Source: Sporotomaculum syntrophicum
GTDB lineage: Bacteria > Bacillota > Desulfotomaculia > Desulfotomaculales > Desulfallaceae
NCBI RefSeq assembly: GCF_009932395.1
Contig: NZ_LSRS01000005.1
Coordinates: forward strand, 391,342-455,341
Direction of reading: 5' to 3'
Length of the DNA: 64,000 bases
Shown: piece after piece, positions 9,244-18,648 of the stretch
How positions within the stretch are numbered: the stretch's first letter is position 1
Layout: every line of letters begins with the position of its first letter
Notes under the pieces: model-generated
Databases searched by the model: none
Seen by the model: the letters and a program-made list of their open reading frames with translations, nothing else
Told to the model about the DNA's origin: nothing
Position numbers and translations under genes: made by a program

Positions 9244-10140
9244 TTATCTAGCGTCACTTGGTATAGTTGTCTTTTTTTTGTTTTTTAAGGCACGGATTTT
9301 CTTACTTAAATTAACCCCTCCCAGCAAACCTCTGGGCCTGAAAATCATCATGATCACCATTAAGGCACCGTAGATCATCATCCGATATTCGGCAACAAAG
9401 CGTAAGAACTCGGGGGCTAGTGTTAATACGGTAGTGCCCAGAATAGTGCCTGGGATACTACCCAGCCCGCCCAGCACCACAAAGGTTAGATATTCGAAGG
9501 ATCGGGAAAAACCAAAATCGGTGGGATTTAAATATTGAATCATGTGTGCGTAAAGACCGCCGCCTATACCTGCAAAAAAAGTCCCGATGCCAAAGGCTTG
9601 TATTTTATAGGCAGTGATATTGATGCCCATCACGTTGGCGGCTATTTCATCCTCACGGATAGCCATCAGTGCTCTGCCGAAGCGGGAATTTTCCAGTCTA
9701 TACATACTCCAAATTGTAAATATAACTACTAGCACAACCAGGGACAGGCTGGTATTTTTGGCTATTCCCGACAGGCCAATTGTGCCCCCGGTAATATCCA
9801 TATTTTGAAAGACAACAATTACTATTTCTCCAAAGCCCAGAGTAGCAATGCCCAGGTAGTCACCGGTAAGTCGCAAAATGGGAAAGCCCAGTAATATGCC
9901 CACCACAGCGGCAAGTAAACCGCCGACTAGCAGCGAGGGTAAAAAAGGCAGTTGCAACCTGGTGGTTAGAATGGCTGCCGTGTAGGCGCCTATACTGACA
10001 AAGGCCGCATGACCGAAGGAAAGCTGACCAGTCACGCCTGAGATAAAGTTGAGTCCCAGAGCGATAATAATATAAATGCCGACCAGGGTAAAAATTTTTA
10101 TATAATAAGGGCTGATATAATTGGTTAGTAAACTATCCAC
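9244..10140 (-). CDS. livM: Branched-chain amino-acid permease LivM
   Basis: 298 residues with 8-9 hydrophobic segments and the LivM hallmarks YIIIALGLNFISGVTGQLSFGHAAF near the N-terminus and FVVLGGLGSIPGTILG near residue 230. It is a membrane subunit that pairs with LivH. GTG start. Confidence 0.92.
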   Translation of the reverse strand: MDSLLTNYISPYYIKIFTLVGIYIIIALGLNFISGVTGQLSFGHAAFVSIGAYTAAILTTRLQLPFLPSLLVGGLLAAVVGILLGFPILRLTGDYLGIATLGFGEIVIVVFQNMDITGGTIGLSGIAKNTSLSLVVLVVIFTIWSMYRLENSRFGRALMAIREDEIAANVMGINITAYKIQAFGIGTFFAGIGGGLYAHMIQYLNPTDFGFSRSFEYLTFVVLGGLGSIPGTILGTTVLTLAPEFLRFVAEYRMMIYGALMVIMMIFRPRGLLGGVNLSKKIRALKNKKKTTIPSDAR

Positions 10141-10147
10141 TCTGGTG

Positions 10148-11020
10148 TTACACCTTCCTTTGTATGGGGCGTCCGAGCAAACCGGTGGGCTTGAATAGCA
10201 ATACTAGTATCAATAAGGTAAAGGCTATAGCATCGCGGTACCCACCGTATCCTAAAGCCACTCCTCCTACCTCAGCTACGCCCAGGAAAAGACCGCCCAG
10301 CATAGCACCAGGAATGCTGCCGATGCCGCCCAGCACTGCCGCACAGAAGGCTTTGGTTCCGGCCATAACACCCATCAGTGGATGAATGCTGTTAAAATAC
10401 ATACCCACCATCACGCCTCCGGCTGCGGCCAGTGCGGAACCGAGGGCAAAGGTAAATGAAATCACTCTGTTTACGTTAATACCCATCAAGCTGGCCGTAT
10501 CGTAATCCTCCGAAGCGGCTCGCATGGCTTTACCAATCCTTAAATACTTAATGATTAGTTGCAGCCCGACCATCAAAGCGCTGGCCAGGATTAAAATTAT
10601 GACTTGTACCTTGGAAACTGTTACCGAGCCGATATGATAAAGCTGATCATTAATAACTTGGGGAAATCCCACGGCCTGAGGCCCGGCTATTAAAGTCATG
10701 AGAGTTTGTAAAAATATAGATACACCAATGGCGGAAATAAGCGGAGCCAGCCGGGTGGAGCGGCGCAGTGGCTTATAAGCTATGCGCTCTACTGATACGC
10801 CGATGATGATGCATACAGTCATAGCCACAAATAGGGCAATAAATATGTTTAATTGAAAAACTGTTACTGCCACTACACCAACAAAGGCTCCAATCATATA
10901 AATTTCTCCGTGGGCAAAATTAATCAACTGGATAATACCGTAAACCATAGTATAGCCCAGGGCAATCAGTGCATAAGTAGATCCAAGGGTAATCCCATTA
11001 ATTAGCTGCTGCCAAAACAT
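10148..11020 (-). CDS. livH: Branched-chain amino-acid permease LivH
   Basis: 290 residues, multi-spanning. It carries GITLGSTYALIALGYTMVYG near the N-terminus and AAVLGGIGSIPGAMLGG near residue 225, the LivH pattern. The ATG is preceded by GAGGAGG. It is the second gene of the liv operon, 63 nt downstream of the livK reading frame. Confidence 0.92.
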   Translation of the reverse strand: MFWQQLINGITLGSTYALIALGYTMVYGIIQLINFAHGEIYMIGAFVGVVAVTVFQLNIFIALFVAMTVCIIIGVSVERIAYKPLRRSTRLAPLISAIGVSIFLQTLMTLIAGPQAVGFPQVINDQLYHIGSVTVSKVQVIILILASALMVGLQLIIKYLRIGKAMRAASEDYDTASLMGINVNRVISFTFALGSALAAAGGVMVGMYFNSIHPLMGVMAGTKAFCAAVLGGIGSIPGAMLGGLFLGVAEVGGVALGYGGYRDAIAFTLLILVLLFKPTGLLGRPIQRKV

Positions 11021-11083
11021 AGCATTCCTCCTCTAACAATGGGACAGCCATCGCATAGCGATGGCCGCCAGTTTGATATCTGA

Positions 11084-12265
11084 TTATTCCGCTGAAATCG
11101 GGATAGCAGCTTGAATCTCCCATTCCCAATCGCTTCCATTGCTCGTGGGTGCCACTTTGAGCAAATAAACCGGGCTCTTGATGGGTTCACGGTTTTCTCT
11201 AATGGTAATGGTACCGGTTACTCCCTGCCAATCCTTAGTTTGAGCCAAGCTGTCCCTGAACACCTTGGGATCTGAACTTTTAGCATTTTAAATGGCTTCG
11301 GCAATCAGCATTACTGCATCATAGCCCTGGGCGGAAAACATATCGGGCAATTTGTTGCCATTATTGGCTTTGTATTTATCGATAAAAGCTTTGGTTTTTT
11401 CGTTATCGGTATTGGGATCGGGTGCAAATCCAGTATAGACCATGCTGCTTTCTACAGCTGCTTCACCCATTTCCCATAACACCGGAGACAGCAGACCATC
11501 ACCGCCCACCATTACTTGTTTCAAGCCCTGTTTACGCACTTCCTTCATTAACAGGCCGCCTTCAGTATAGTAACCGGTGAAAACAATGCCGTCAAATTCT
11601 TGGTCGGTGAGGTTAGTTACCTGGGCGCTAAAGTTTGTATCGCCATCTTTAACCTGCTGTTCGGTAACAATTTCTACATTGTATTTCTTCAAGGCATCTC
11701 TAAAGATATTGCTTAGGCTTACGCTATAATCGTTATTAACTGAAGTAATTAGTGCTACTTTTTTCCAATCAAGTTCTTCCGCACAGTACTTGGTCACAGC
11801 TGGAGCCGCCAGTGCGTCAAGTAGGGTATCCCTAAAAATATAGTCACCGATTTCTACCACGCCAGTGCCAACTGCACCCGCGGAAAGCAGTACAACCTGA
11901 TTATCCTGGGCGATAGGGGCGGCTATTTTAGTTAATCCAGTAGTTGGATCGCCAACGATCGCTACAACTTTATCATTGTTGATTAACTTATCGGTTACCG
12001 TTGAAGCCTCGGAGTTTTTGCTGCCGTGGTCAGTTTCTACAATAGCCACATTTTTACCTAAAAGACCACCGGCTGCATTAATATCTTCCTCAGCCATTTT
12101 CATACCCTTGAGAGTTTCCAGACCGTAACTGGCATGTCCACCAGTCTTGGCTCCCAAAAAGCCAATTTTGATTGTGTCATCGCTGGAGCCGGAAGAACCG
12201 CAGCCTGCCAGAATAACCAGCGAAAAAACCAACATGGTGATTAAAGCGCTTAATTTTTTATTCAT
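11084..12265 (-). pseudogene. livK: livK, substrate-binding lipoprotein interrupted by an in-frame ochre codon
   Basis: This is a periplasmic-type binding protein for the liv transporter. It starts at ATG 12265 after GAGGAGG, with a lipoprotein signal (lipobox LAGC followed by GSSGSS). The frame is open for 325 codons to TAA at 11288-11290, then continues in the same frame for 67 more codons to TAA 11084-11086. That tail (VFRDSLAQTKDWQGVTGTIT and onward) is the normal C-terminal part of LivK. One base, AAA to TAA, explains it. The result is either a truncated and probably weak binding protein or a sequencing error. The other four operon genes are intact. Confidence 0.85.
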
Positions 12266-12645
12266 TAGTATCCTCCTCATTTTTCAATTGTAACCAGCTA
12301 ATAAAAATTTCACCTCCGTACAATAGCATAAATAAAATTAGTCCTTCGACAAAAATCATCAACATTCCTGCATGCATAAAAAAGTAAGAATCTTTTGTCT
12401 AAATTAGTCTAGCCTGGCGGAAACTGCTTTGAGTAGAAATGCATACATATTTGGTATATTAGGGAATGCAGGAATTGCGGGTGGCTCTAATGTGAGAGGT
12501 ATAGTTTGGGGTTAAGCACAAGGGATGTATTGTATCATATTTATTACTATTATTACATACAGCCCCCGCTTATTGAACTGCTCCCCTGTTAAGTACAGGT
12601 ATTAATAAGTTTTAAAGAACAATCATAATACAGGGGCTGTTAGAA
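12266..12645. other. Spacer upstream of liv operon and downstream of adk
   Basis: 380 bp with no credible gene. It should hold the liv promoter on the minus strand, but I see no clear -35/-10 pair. A CAGCCCC / GGGGCTG pair near 12560 and 12635 could form a long-range hairpin downstream of adk. Confidence 0.4.
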
Positions 12646-13290
12646 TTATTTTATTAAGCTAGCTAATATATCCTTGAGTACTTTATTAATATCCTGATCA
12701 CCGTTAATATCCCTGAGCAAGCCCTGGGTAGCGTAATAATCAACCAGCGGTTGGGTTTGGGCTTCGTAAACATCCAGGCGATAACCTGCCGCTTCCTCGT
12801 TGTCGTCACTACGCTGGTACAGCTCACCGCCGCAGCTGTTGCATTTGCCTTCTACTTCGGGTCGGTTAAAGAGCACATGGTAACTGGCTCCACAGCTGCG
12901 GCAGACCCGGCGGCCGGTAACGCGTGCTATCAATTTTTCCCGGGGCACCTCTATGTTAATTACACCATCCAGCCTAATACCCATTTCACGCAGGGTGGCG
13001 TCTAAAGCTTTGGCCTGCTTAAGGGTGCGGGGAAAGCCGTCCAGCAAAAAACCACCGGCGCAATCCGGTTTGGCAAGGCGGTCCTTTACCAAGCCAATAA
13101 CTACTTCGTCAGGAACCAGAGCACCCTTATCCATATACTCCTTAGCTTTCATACCCATTTCAGTGCCTTCTTGTATAGCTACCCGGAACATGTCACCGGT
13201 AGAGATATGGGTAATGTTTAATTCCTTGACTAAAACTTCGGCTTGAGTGCCTTTGCCGGCTCCGGGAGGACCCATGATTAAAATATTCAA
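12646..13290 (-). CDS. adk: Adenylate kinase, zinc-lid type
   Basis: 214 residues. P-loop [10 protein letters not shown] at 7-16, AMP-binding and lid motifs DGFPRT near 84 and [13 protein letters not shown] near 125. The lid carries CxxC...CxxC (CRSC and CNSC), the structural zinc site of Gram-positive adenylate kinases. It catalyses ATP + AMP to 2 ADP. The TTG start lies after GGAGGGAG. It is not beside the secY/map/infA ribosomal cluster where adk commonly sits in Firmicutes. Confidence 0.95.
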   Translation of the reverse strand: MNILIMGPPGAGKGTQAEVLVKELNITHISTGDMFRVAIQEGTEMGMKAKEYMDKGALVPDEVVIGLVKDRLAKPDCAGGFLLDGFPRTLKQAKALDATLREMGIRLDGVINIEVPREKLIARVTGRRVCRSCGASYHVLFNRPEVEGKCNSCGGELYQRSDDNEEAAGYRLDVYEAQTQPLVDYYATQGLLRDINGDQDINKVLKDILASLIK

Positions 13291-13427
13291 AATAACTCCC
13301 TCCTACAAATATGACAAGAATTAATGCGAAAAATAAACAACTTATGCACATTATAGCATTAATAGCTAAACAGTGAAAATAAAAATGATCAACTAGCCCA
13401 GGTGTTAAACTAAGGGTTAATTTGTCG

Positions 13428-13456
13428 TTGACAATAGGGTTGGGTTTTGTTATCAT
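13428..13456 (+). promoter_or_regulatory. Sigma-A promoter of tRNA-Pro(CGG)
   Basis: TTGACA (13428-13433), 17-nt spacer, TATCAT (13451-13456), ending about 27 bp before the tRNA. Confidence 0.75.
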
Positions 13457-13482
13457 AATGTTTGTTTGAAAATGATCAATGC

Positions 13483-13559
13483 CGGGGCGTAGCGCAGTTT
13501 GGTAGCGCGTACGGTTCGGGACCGTAAGGTCGCAGGTTCAAGTCCTGTCGCCCCGACCA
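13483..13559 (+). tRNA. tRNA-Pro (anticodon CGG)
   Basis: A 77-nt cloverleaf. The acceptor stem CGGGGCG/CGCCCCG pairs perfectly, the anticodon loop is TTCGGGA, the T-loop is TTCAAGT, and CCA is encoded. Confidence 0.95.
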
Positions 13560-13561
13560 CC

Positions 13562-13598
13562 AAAACAAACCTGTTATTACAAACGGGTTTGTTTTTTT
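13562..13598 (+). terminator. Terminator of tRNA-Pro(CGG)
   Basis: AACAAACC / GGTTTGTT inverted repeat followed by seven T residues, directly after the tRNA. Confidence 0.8.
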
Positions 13599-13820
13599 AT
13601 ACCTAAAACGAGATTATATCGATGACACTAGCGATGCATAATCATACACTTAGCTTGATCTCAACTCTAAACTATTATGTTATAATAAAAAAATATTTTG
13701 CCCGAAAGGTCTTGTATTACAGTTCATTCATGGGACGGTAATAACCAGCTAAGCTTTTGAATTGCTCCGTTTTAGAAGATTACTGATTTAATTCATTAAA
13801 ATGACGGAGGAAAAAATAAA

Positions 13821-14735
13821 ATGTGCAACACCGTATTAGGGGCATTATGTTTATCCTCAGCAGCTACTATCTGGGGCGCATTGTATGTGGTAAGTAAATA
13901 TGTACTTGACTTTATCCCTCCCTTGACCCTTGTTTGGCTAAGATATAGTATAGCGTTTGTTTTTTTATATATAATTTTAAAAATAGTACAGCGTAAAACA
14001 GACACACCTACCAAATTTGACAGGGGTGACTGGTTGCTTTTGGCCTGGATTGGGTTCGTCGGATATTTTTTATCGATTTCATGTCAATTTATTGGAACAA
14101 AACTTTCAGATGCCCATACGGGTGCTCTTATCACTTCGGCAACCCCGGCCTTTACGGTTATATTTGCTCGCTTTGTCTTACAAGAAACACTTACTGTTCG
14201 TAAGTTTCTTTCTCTAATCATAGCTACTTTTGGTGTTGCAATTATTATAGGTTGGAATTCCAACCTGGGCTATAACATTTGGGGATATGTCTTTCTTGTT
14301 GCTGCTGCAATAACCTGGGCTCTATTGTCTGTATATGTTAAACTAGCTTCTTACAAATTTTCCACGCTAACCATTACTACTTATGCTATCTTATTCGCTG
14401 TTATTTTTACAACCCCGTTCATGATCTGGGAACTGCAAACGAGCCGGCTCATCTTTAATAACTACTTAGTTTATTGGGGAGTTTTGTATATAGGTATTGT
14501 AGCAACGGCCTTTGCTTACTTACTGTGGAACAAGGGTATGGAACTAATGGATGCAGGAATTGGTTCATTGTTCTTTTTTTTCCAACCAGTAATGGGCTCC
14601 TTCTTGGGCTGGTTATGGCTTGATGAGCATTTGGATTTGAATTTCTTTATTGGCGGAGTACTCATTTTATTAGGAGTGTTGCTTGTAACCGTCCCGCAAA
14701 AGCGGAATAAAGCTTTAACCGTAAAAGACAGGTAA
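13821..14735 (+). CDS. EamA/DMT-family membrane transporter
   Basis: 304 residues with ten predicted transmembrane helices in two five-helix EamA repeats (roughly residues 5-145 and 155-295). Typical signatures include AATIWGALYVVSKYVL near the start, TSATPAFTVIFARFVLQE and FFFFQPVMGSFLGWLWLDEHL. DMT proteins export amino acids, nucleosides or other metabolites, and the substrate cannot be told here. ATG start after ACGGAGG. It is a single-gene unit. Confidence 0.85.
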   Translation: MCNTVLGALCLSSAATIWGALYVVSKYVLDFIPPLTLVWLRYSIAFVFLYIILKIVQRKTDTPTKFDRGDWLLLAWIGFVGYFLSISCQFIGTKLSDAHTGALITSATPAFTVIFARFVLQETLTVRKFLSLIIATFGVAIIIGWNSNLGYNIWGYVFLVAAAITWALLSVYVKLASYKFSTLTITTYAILFAVIFTTPFMIWELQTSRLIFNNYLVYWGVLYIGIVATAFAYLLWNKGMELMDAGIGSLFFFFQPVMGSFLGWLWLDEHLDLNFFIGGVLILLGVLLVTVPQKRNKALTVKDR

Positions 14736-14810
14736 ATGCCGTCTATTAGCTGTAATAAGCAAAAAAACAGTCTCGTCGGTTGTAGCATGCATCGTCTTGG
14801 CCGGTTCACA

Positions 14811-14960
14811 TCACTGCCTGACAGCTAGAGCCAGCTTGTCATATCGCTCGTTTAAAGGGCTGGTTGCCCAGTCGGCAGTATGTAATCGGGCCAGTACGTA
14901 GTGGTTATTGCTCTTGAACAACTAAGTCGCCACTTTTTGCCCGTAAAATTAATAAATAGA
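14811..14960 (-). pseudogene. Possible 3' remnant of a decayed gene
   Basis: On the minus strand, one frame reads as plausible protein (LARLHTADWATSPLNERYD and onward), ends at TGA 14811-14813, and is interrupted upstream by a TAG where a tryptophan codon would fit. Composition and aromatic-residue pattern look protein-like, but I cannot name the family. It has no start or ribosome-binding site. It lies in the spacer between the transporter and the next gene. Confidence 0.35.
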
Positions 14961-15006
14961 TTATTTTTGTTTAAACTAATCGTGAACAGAAAAAAGGAGG
15001 TGGCCT

Positions 15007-15327
15007 ATGAGTACATTAAGTCCATTTATCTTTTCCCCGTCTATTCAGGGGGTGCAAGTTAAACCGTTGACACAGGATGGCAAAGAAATACGGATTAGGT
15101 ACACCGGCATGTTGAGTCATAACGGTGCTAATCAGATCTGGATGCATGCCGCTTTTGGCGGAGCCAAGGAATGGAACGATGTCAAAGATTATCAGATGGA
15201 AAAGTCCAGCGAAGGCTGGGAGCATACTGTTGATGTTAAAGACAATCAGTTTAATTTTTGCTTCCGGGATGATGCTCAAAACTGGGATAATAACAACGGT
15301 TCCAATTGGGTATACAGGATCACTTAA
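15007..15327 (+). CDS. Carbohydrate-binding (CBM25/26-like) single-domain protein
   Basis: 106 residues forming one beta-sandwich-like domain. The Trp-rich pattern IWMHAAFGGAKEWNDV, GWEHTVDV and FCFRDDAQNWDNNNGSNW is typical of starch-binding CBM25/CBM26 modules, where the aromatic residues stack on glucose rings. There is no signal peptide and no catalytic domain, so it may act on intracellular glycogen or another glucan. That role is inferred. AAGGAGG lies just before the ATG, and a terminator follows directly. Confidence 0.75.
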   Translation: MSTLSPFIFSPSIQGVQVKPLTQDGKEIRIRYTGMLSHNGANQIWMHAAFGGAKEWNDVKDYQMEKSSEGWEHTVDVKDNQFNFCFRDDAQNWDNNNGSNWVYRIT

Positions 15328-15353
15328 AAGCCGGGCTTAAAGCCGGCTTTTTT
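15326..15353 (+). terminator. Terminator after the CBM-like gene
   Basis: AAAAGCCGG / CCGGCTTTT hairpin followed by a T run, overlapping the stop codon. Confidence 0.8.
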
Positions 15354-15570
15354 CACTACTCCGGACTCAGCAATTCCTCGGCCGGTGTACAGCCCGGTAC
15401 CTACAGGATTGTTACGGTCAAGTACCTGCTTTCGGCCAGCTTTGACTGAGACATTCCTTTTTTACAGCTTTTAAAGCATTTCCTCCGGGTGGTGGACAGA
15501 TAAACTTTAACCGCTTTGCTATTCGTGGATTTCAGGACACAAAAGCAACAGCTCCCTGAAGTTAATTAAT

Positions 15571-16014
15571 TTAACGTGCCAGCAAATATAAAACCAGAGC
15601 AGTTATAGCGCCGACCAGCATAATAACGGTACCCATCCCTCCAAAATTGACCAACAGCTTTAATTTGACACCTTCGCTTTCGGATTTTAAGCGTAACTGG
15701 TTGTACACTGTCAATGGCCCGATTATTTTCATGACCAAGGCGTCGCTGAGATCCGGTTCACCGCCTCGGTCCAACATACTCTGTAGTAATGCGTCCAGCC
15801 ATTGCTTTTGTCCATCAGACCCAAGGGCTTGGTAATGTTGTTTTAAGCTATTAATGAATTTTTTTTCTCGAACTTTGATGTTCTGGAAATAATACCTGCG
15901 GTCGGTACGGTTTTGCTGGCGTAAGGTTCTGCTCATTAATTTGGTATCTTCCTCGGTGAAGTCAAATTCTTTTTGTAATATTTCTAAAAAAAGTGCAGCC
16001 ATGCCTTTTTCCAT
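15571..16014 (-). CDS. Hypothetical tail-anchored protein
   Basis: 147 residues. The soluble N-terminal part (1-118) is highly charged and helical, with NRTDRRYYFQNIKVREKKF near 35. A single hydrophobic segment at about 122-145 (GTVIMLVGAITALVLYLL) would anchor the C-terminus in the membrane. I do not recognise the family. An alternative ATG is four codons downstream. It is divergent from the P-loop/Asp23 gene, with a 140-bp spacer. Confidence 0.6.
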   Translation of the reverse strand: MEKGMAALFLEILQKEFDFTEEDTKLMSRTLRQQNRTDRRYYFQNIKVREKKFINSLKQHYQALGSDGQKQWLDALLQSMLDRGGEPDLSDALVMKIIGPLTVYNQLRLKSESEGVKLKLLVNFGGMGTVIMLVGAITALVLYLLAR

Positions 16015-16154
16015 CCTTTGAAATAAAATTGCATAGGTATGTAATTTATGTATATTGATAATATATAATAATAAACAAACTCGACAACTCTTAGATCAAA
16101 GTATATATTTTTTGGTGCAGGTTAGCAATAAACACTGAGGAATGAGGGATATGG

Positions 16155-16982
16155 TTGGAAGTTTACGCACTGGTGGGTCCCAGCGGCACGGGTAAAAGCT
16201 ACCGGGCAGTTATGCTAGCAGCCCGTTTGGGTTGTGAGATCATTATCGATGACGGATTAGTTATCAAAGGAAATAAAATTATTGCCGGTATGTCCGCCAA
16301 GAAACAACCCACCCGGATCGGAGCCATAAAAGCAGCTCTTTTTACTGAACCGGAGCATAGAAAAACTGCCGTTGATGCTATAGCCGGGCAAGCTCCGAAA
16401 AAAATATTAATTCTAGGCACCTCTAAGGGCATGACGAATAAAATTACCGAAGGCTTGGGGTTGCCCGGGATCAAAGAATATATTAATATTGATCAAATCG
16501 CCTCGGCCAAGGAGATTAGAAAAGCACGTATAATGCGCACTCAGCACAGCAAGCATGTCATTCCGGCACCGATTGTTGAAGTAAAAAAAAGTTTTCCCGA
16601 AAGTATAATTCACCCTTTGCAGGTTTTTATGCGCCGTCATGGACAAAAGGACCGGCGCAGCTGGTCGGAACAGTCAGTAGTGAGGCCTACCTTTACCTTA
16701 TACGGTAAGTTCAGCATATCCCAGGGAGCTCTGGTGGCTATAGTGAATTATGCGGCTTTGGCTGTTCCCGGCGTGGTGGCGGTTAAGCATACCCATATTA
16801 TCAGGGATGACCAAGACGTAACTATTGAGCTATCAGTGGTGGTAAGTATAAATTATAAACTAGACCACATTAGCAAAGAATTACAGAAGGTGGTTAAATT
16901 ACAGCTGGAAAATATGACTGGTTTAACAGTGAATTTTGTTAATGTAACAATCGTGGATATTCAAGCAGAAGAGATCTGCTAA
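16155..16982 (+). CDS. P-loop NTPase fused to an Asp23/Gls24 domain
   Basis: 275 residues. The N-terminus has a Walker A motif, GPSGTGKS, at 8-15, and the domain to about residue 130 looks like a small nucleotide-binding fold. Residues about 175-275 are an Asp23/Gls24 (DUF322) domain with GALVAIVNYAALAVPGVVAV and the beta-alpha pattern ending in VTIVDIQ. Asp23 proteins are membrane-associated stress or envelope proteins; here the ATPase may regulate the domain. TTG start after GAGGGA. The stop is followed at once by a strong terminator. Confidence 0.75.
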   Translation: MEVYALVGPSGTGKSYRAVMLAARLGCEIIIDDGLVIKGNKIIAGMSAKKQPTRIGAIKAALFTEPEHRKTAVDAIAGQAPKKILILGTSKGMTNKITEGLGLPGIKEYINIDQIASAKEIRKARIMRTQHSKHVIPAPIVEVKKSFPESIIHPLQVFMRRHGQKDRRSWSEQSVVRPTFTLYGKFSISQGALVAIVNYAALAVPGVVAVKHTHIIRDDQDVTIELSVVVSINYKLDHISKELQKVVKLQLENMTGLTVNFVNVTIVDIQAEEIC

Positions 16983-16990
16983 TCTGTAAG

Positions 16991-17038
16991 AAAAAGGCAC
17001 CCCCTGTACCAATGATGCTATTTGGGGGGATGCCTTTT
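16991..17038 (+). terminator. Terminator of the P-loop/Asp23 gene
   Basis: AAAAGGCACCCCC pairs with GGGGGG-A-TGCCTTTT across a 19-nt loop and ends in T residues. Confidence 0.7.
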
Positions 17039-17100
17039 CTCTTTTGTTTCATAATAATGTTTTGACTGGCTAAACGTATTATTTATTTGAAGGAATATGT

Positions 17101-17778
17101 TTACGTTTTAGTGGCAAACACATGTCTGCCTATGGTTGTTATTACTGGCAAGGTTCTAATCCACTGGTCAGAAGCAATTCGGGGGTTATAGAAAAACAAT
17201 GCCCCGTTGGTGGGATCATGCCCTTCCAGTGCTTTAATGGCCGCTTTAATGGCCGTTTCGTCAGGGTTTAAATTGATGGTGCCGTCGCCAACAGGAGAGA
17301 ACTGGTACCCTTTGTGGCTGCGCTGGAATACCACTTCACTGATACTATCGGGGAAGTGTGGGTCGCGGGTGCGATTTAAGATCACAGCCCCAATGGCCAC
17401 CTGACCTTCAAAACTTTCTCCCCGGGCTTCGGCATATATAGCCCTGGCTAAAACCATAAGGTCTTCCCTGGACACATCACCCCGGCTAACATTGGCCGAG
17501 CTGGCTTTGTCCAGTGGTGGAATGGTTAATACCTGGCAAGGTTTTAAAACCGACGTTTCCAGGTTGTTGGCACGTATTAATTTGTTTACATCAATATCAA
17601 AGGACTTAGCGATCTTGGATAGAGTGTCACCAGGCTGCACCGTATACTTAACCGTTATGCTGTTTGACCCTCCGGCCACTTCTTTTTCCACACCAGCTTG
17701 GGCACCCTGACCATTGCTCAAAAGCAGACAGAGTGCGAATAGCAAAATACTGGTGAGCTTGGAAAAATGAGTGTTCAT
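17101..17778 (-). CDS. LysM-domain SleB/CwlJ-type cell-wall hydrolase
   Basis: 225 residues from the ATG at 17778, which follows AGGAGG. The order is a signal peptide (hydrophobic LLFALCLLLSNG, cleavage near AQA), one LysM peptidoglycan-binding domain (YTVQPGDTLSKIAKSFDI, residues about 45-90) and a Hydrolase_2 (SleB/CwlJ) domain from about 105 with ARAIYAEARGE, where Glu is the likely catalytic residue, and GQVAIGAVILNR. The family includes germination-specific spore-cortex lytic transglycosylases. LysM instead of the SleB peptidoglycan-binding domain suggests a SleB-like or general sporulation hydrolase. Confidence 0.88.
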   Translation of the reverse strand: MNTHFSKLTSILLFALCLLLSNGQGAQAGVEKEVAGGSNSITVKYTVQPGDTLSKIAKSFDIDVNKLIRANNLETSVLKPCQVLTIPPLDKASSANVSRGDVSREDLMVLARAIYAEARGESFEGQVAIGAVILNRTRDPHFPDSISEVVFQRSHKGYQFSPVGDGTINLNPDETAIKAAIKALEGHDPTNGALFFYNPRIASDQWIRTLPVITTIGRHVFATKT

Positions 17779-17902
17779 TTTTTCCTCCTTTCTGACCAAA
17801 AAGTATTTTGTACAATATATATATATTCTATACTGGTAATTATAACCATAAAATACGGACAAGCATGTACGCTTGTCCGTATTATGAGAAAATATGTTTA
17901 GG

Positions 17903-18634
17903 TTATCTGTGCTGGCTGATTATTTGCATGCGGATATCAGCGTCTACCAGTAGGCGGTAGGGGTGGCACATCTGAATAATGCGAGAGGTTGTTCTGTCGC
18001 CCAGGAATTGCTCTAATTCTCCAAGGCTGTTATTGGTGGTGATCACGGTGGGTAAAAGAAAATTGAGCCGGTGATTAATAATGGTAAATATTATATTACG
18101 TGTCCAGTTTGTGTAGTTATGGGCTCCCAGGTCATCCAGAATGAGCAAAGGCACTTCCCTGGCTGTATCTAACAGTTCCGATTCCGTAACATCCTTTTCA
18201 TTTTTTGCATCGTAGGTAGCTTTAATTTGTTCCAGCAAATCTGGCACTACGATAAAAAGAACAGTTTTACCTTCAGCCAAAAGGGCATTAGCTATACAGC
18301 AAGCTAAAAAAGTTTTGCCGCTGCCTACCGGACCTGTTAATAATAAGCCATTGGTATGTGGATCCTCTAAATAACGGCGGGTAAAATCCTTGGCTGCTTT
18401 TAGGGTAACCCAAGCGGAATCATAAAAGGAAGTTTTCTTTACCGGATCAATTTGAGTCCGTGAATAAAAATCAAGTTTAAAACGGTTAAAGGTATAATTA
18501 ACTAATCTGGGTGGGATCTGTGCAGCCCTTATTTTATTGTTGATATTCCGCTGTTTAACACAGCTACAGGGCTCAGCAACACCATCATGAATAATCAGTC
18601 CACGGTCGGCGCATTTATTACATAAATAAGCCAA
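17903..18634 (-). CDS. DnaC/DnaI-like helicase loader ATPase
   Basis: 243 residues. The N-terminal zinc-binding motif CNKC...CSC (residues 5-27) is followed by an AAA+ domain with Walker A GPVGSGKT near 103 and Walker B LLILDDLGAH near 157. The ARTFARTS-type region and sensor residues (TTNNSL, DRTTSRI) are present. Such proteins load the replicative helicase DnaB. It lies 14 nt after the DnaD-like gene, which matches the DnaD/DnaI primosome pairing. Whether this pair is the housekeeping loader cannot be decided from the window. Confidence 0.85.
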   Translation of the reverse strand: MAYLCNKCADRGLIIHDGVAEPCSCVKQRNINNKIRAAQIPPRLVNYTFNRFKLDFYSRTQIDPVKKTSFYDSAWVTLKAAKDFTRRYLEDPHTNGLLLTGPVGSGKTFLACCIANALLAEGKTVLFIVVPDLLEQIKATYDAKNEKDVTESELLDTAREVPLLILDDLGAHNYTNWTRNIIFTIINHRLNFLLPTVITTNNSLGELEQFLGDRTTSRIIQMCHPYRLLVDADIRMQIISQHR

Positions 18635-18648
18635 ATGCTACCCACCCC

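Noticed and set aside
11288-11290. TAA in livK as a recoded codon or two-gene arrangement
   Set aside because: TAA is not used for Sec or Pyl. The C-terminal part has no start or ribosome-binding site of its own.
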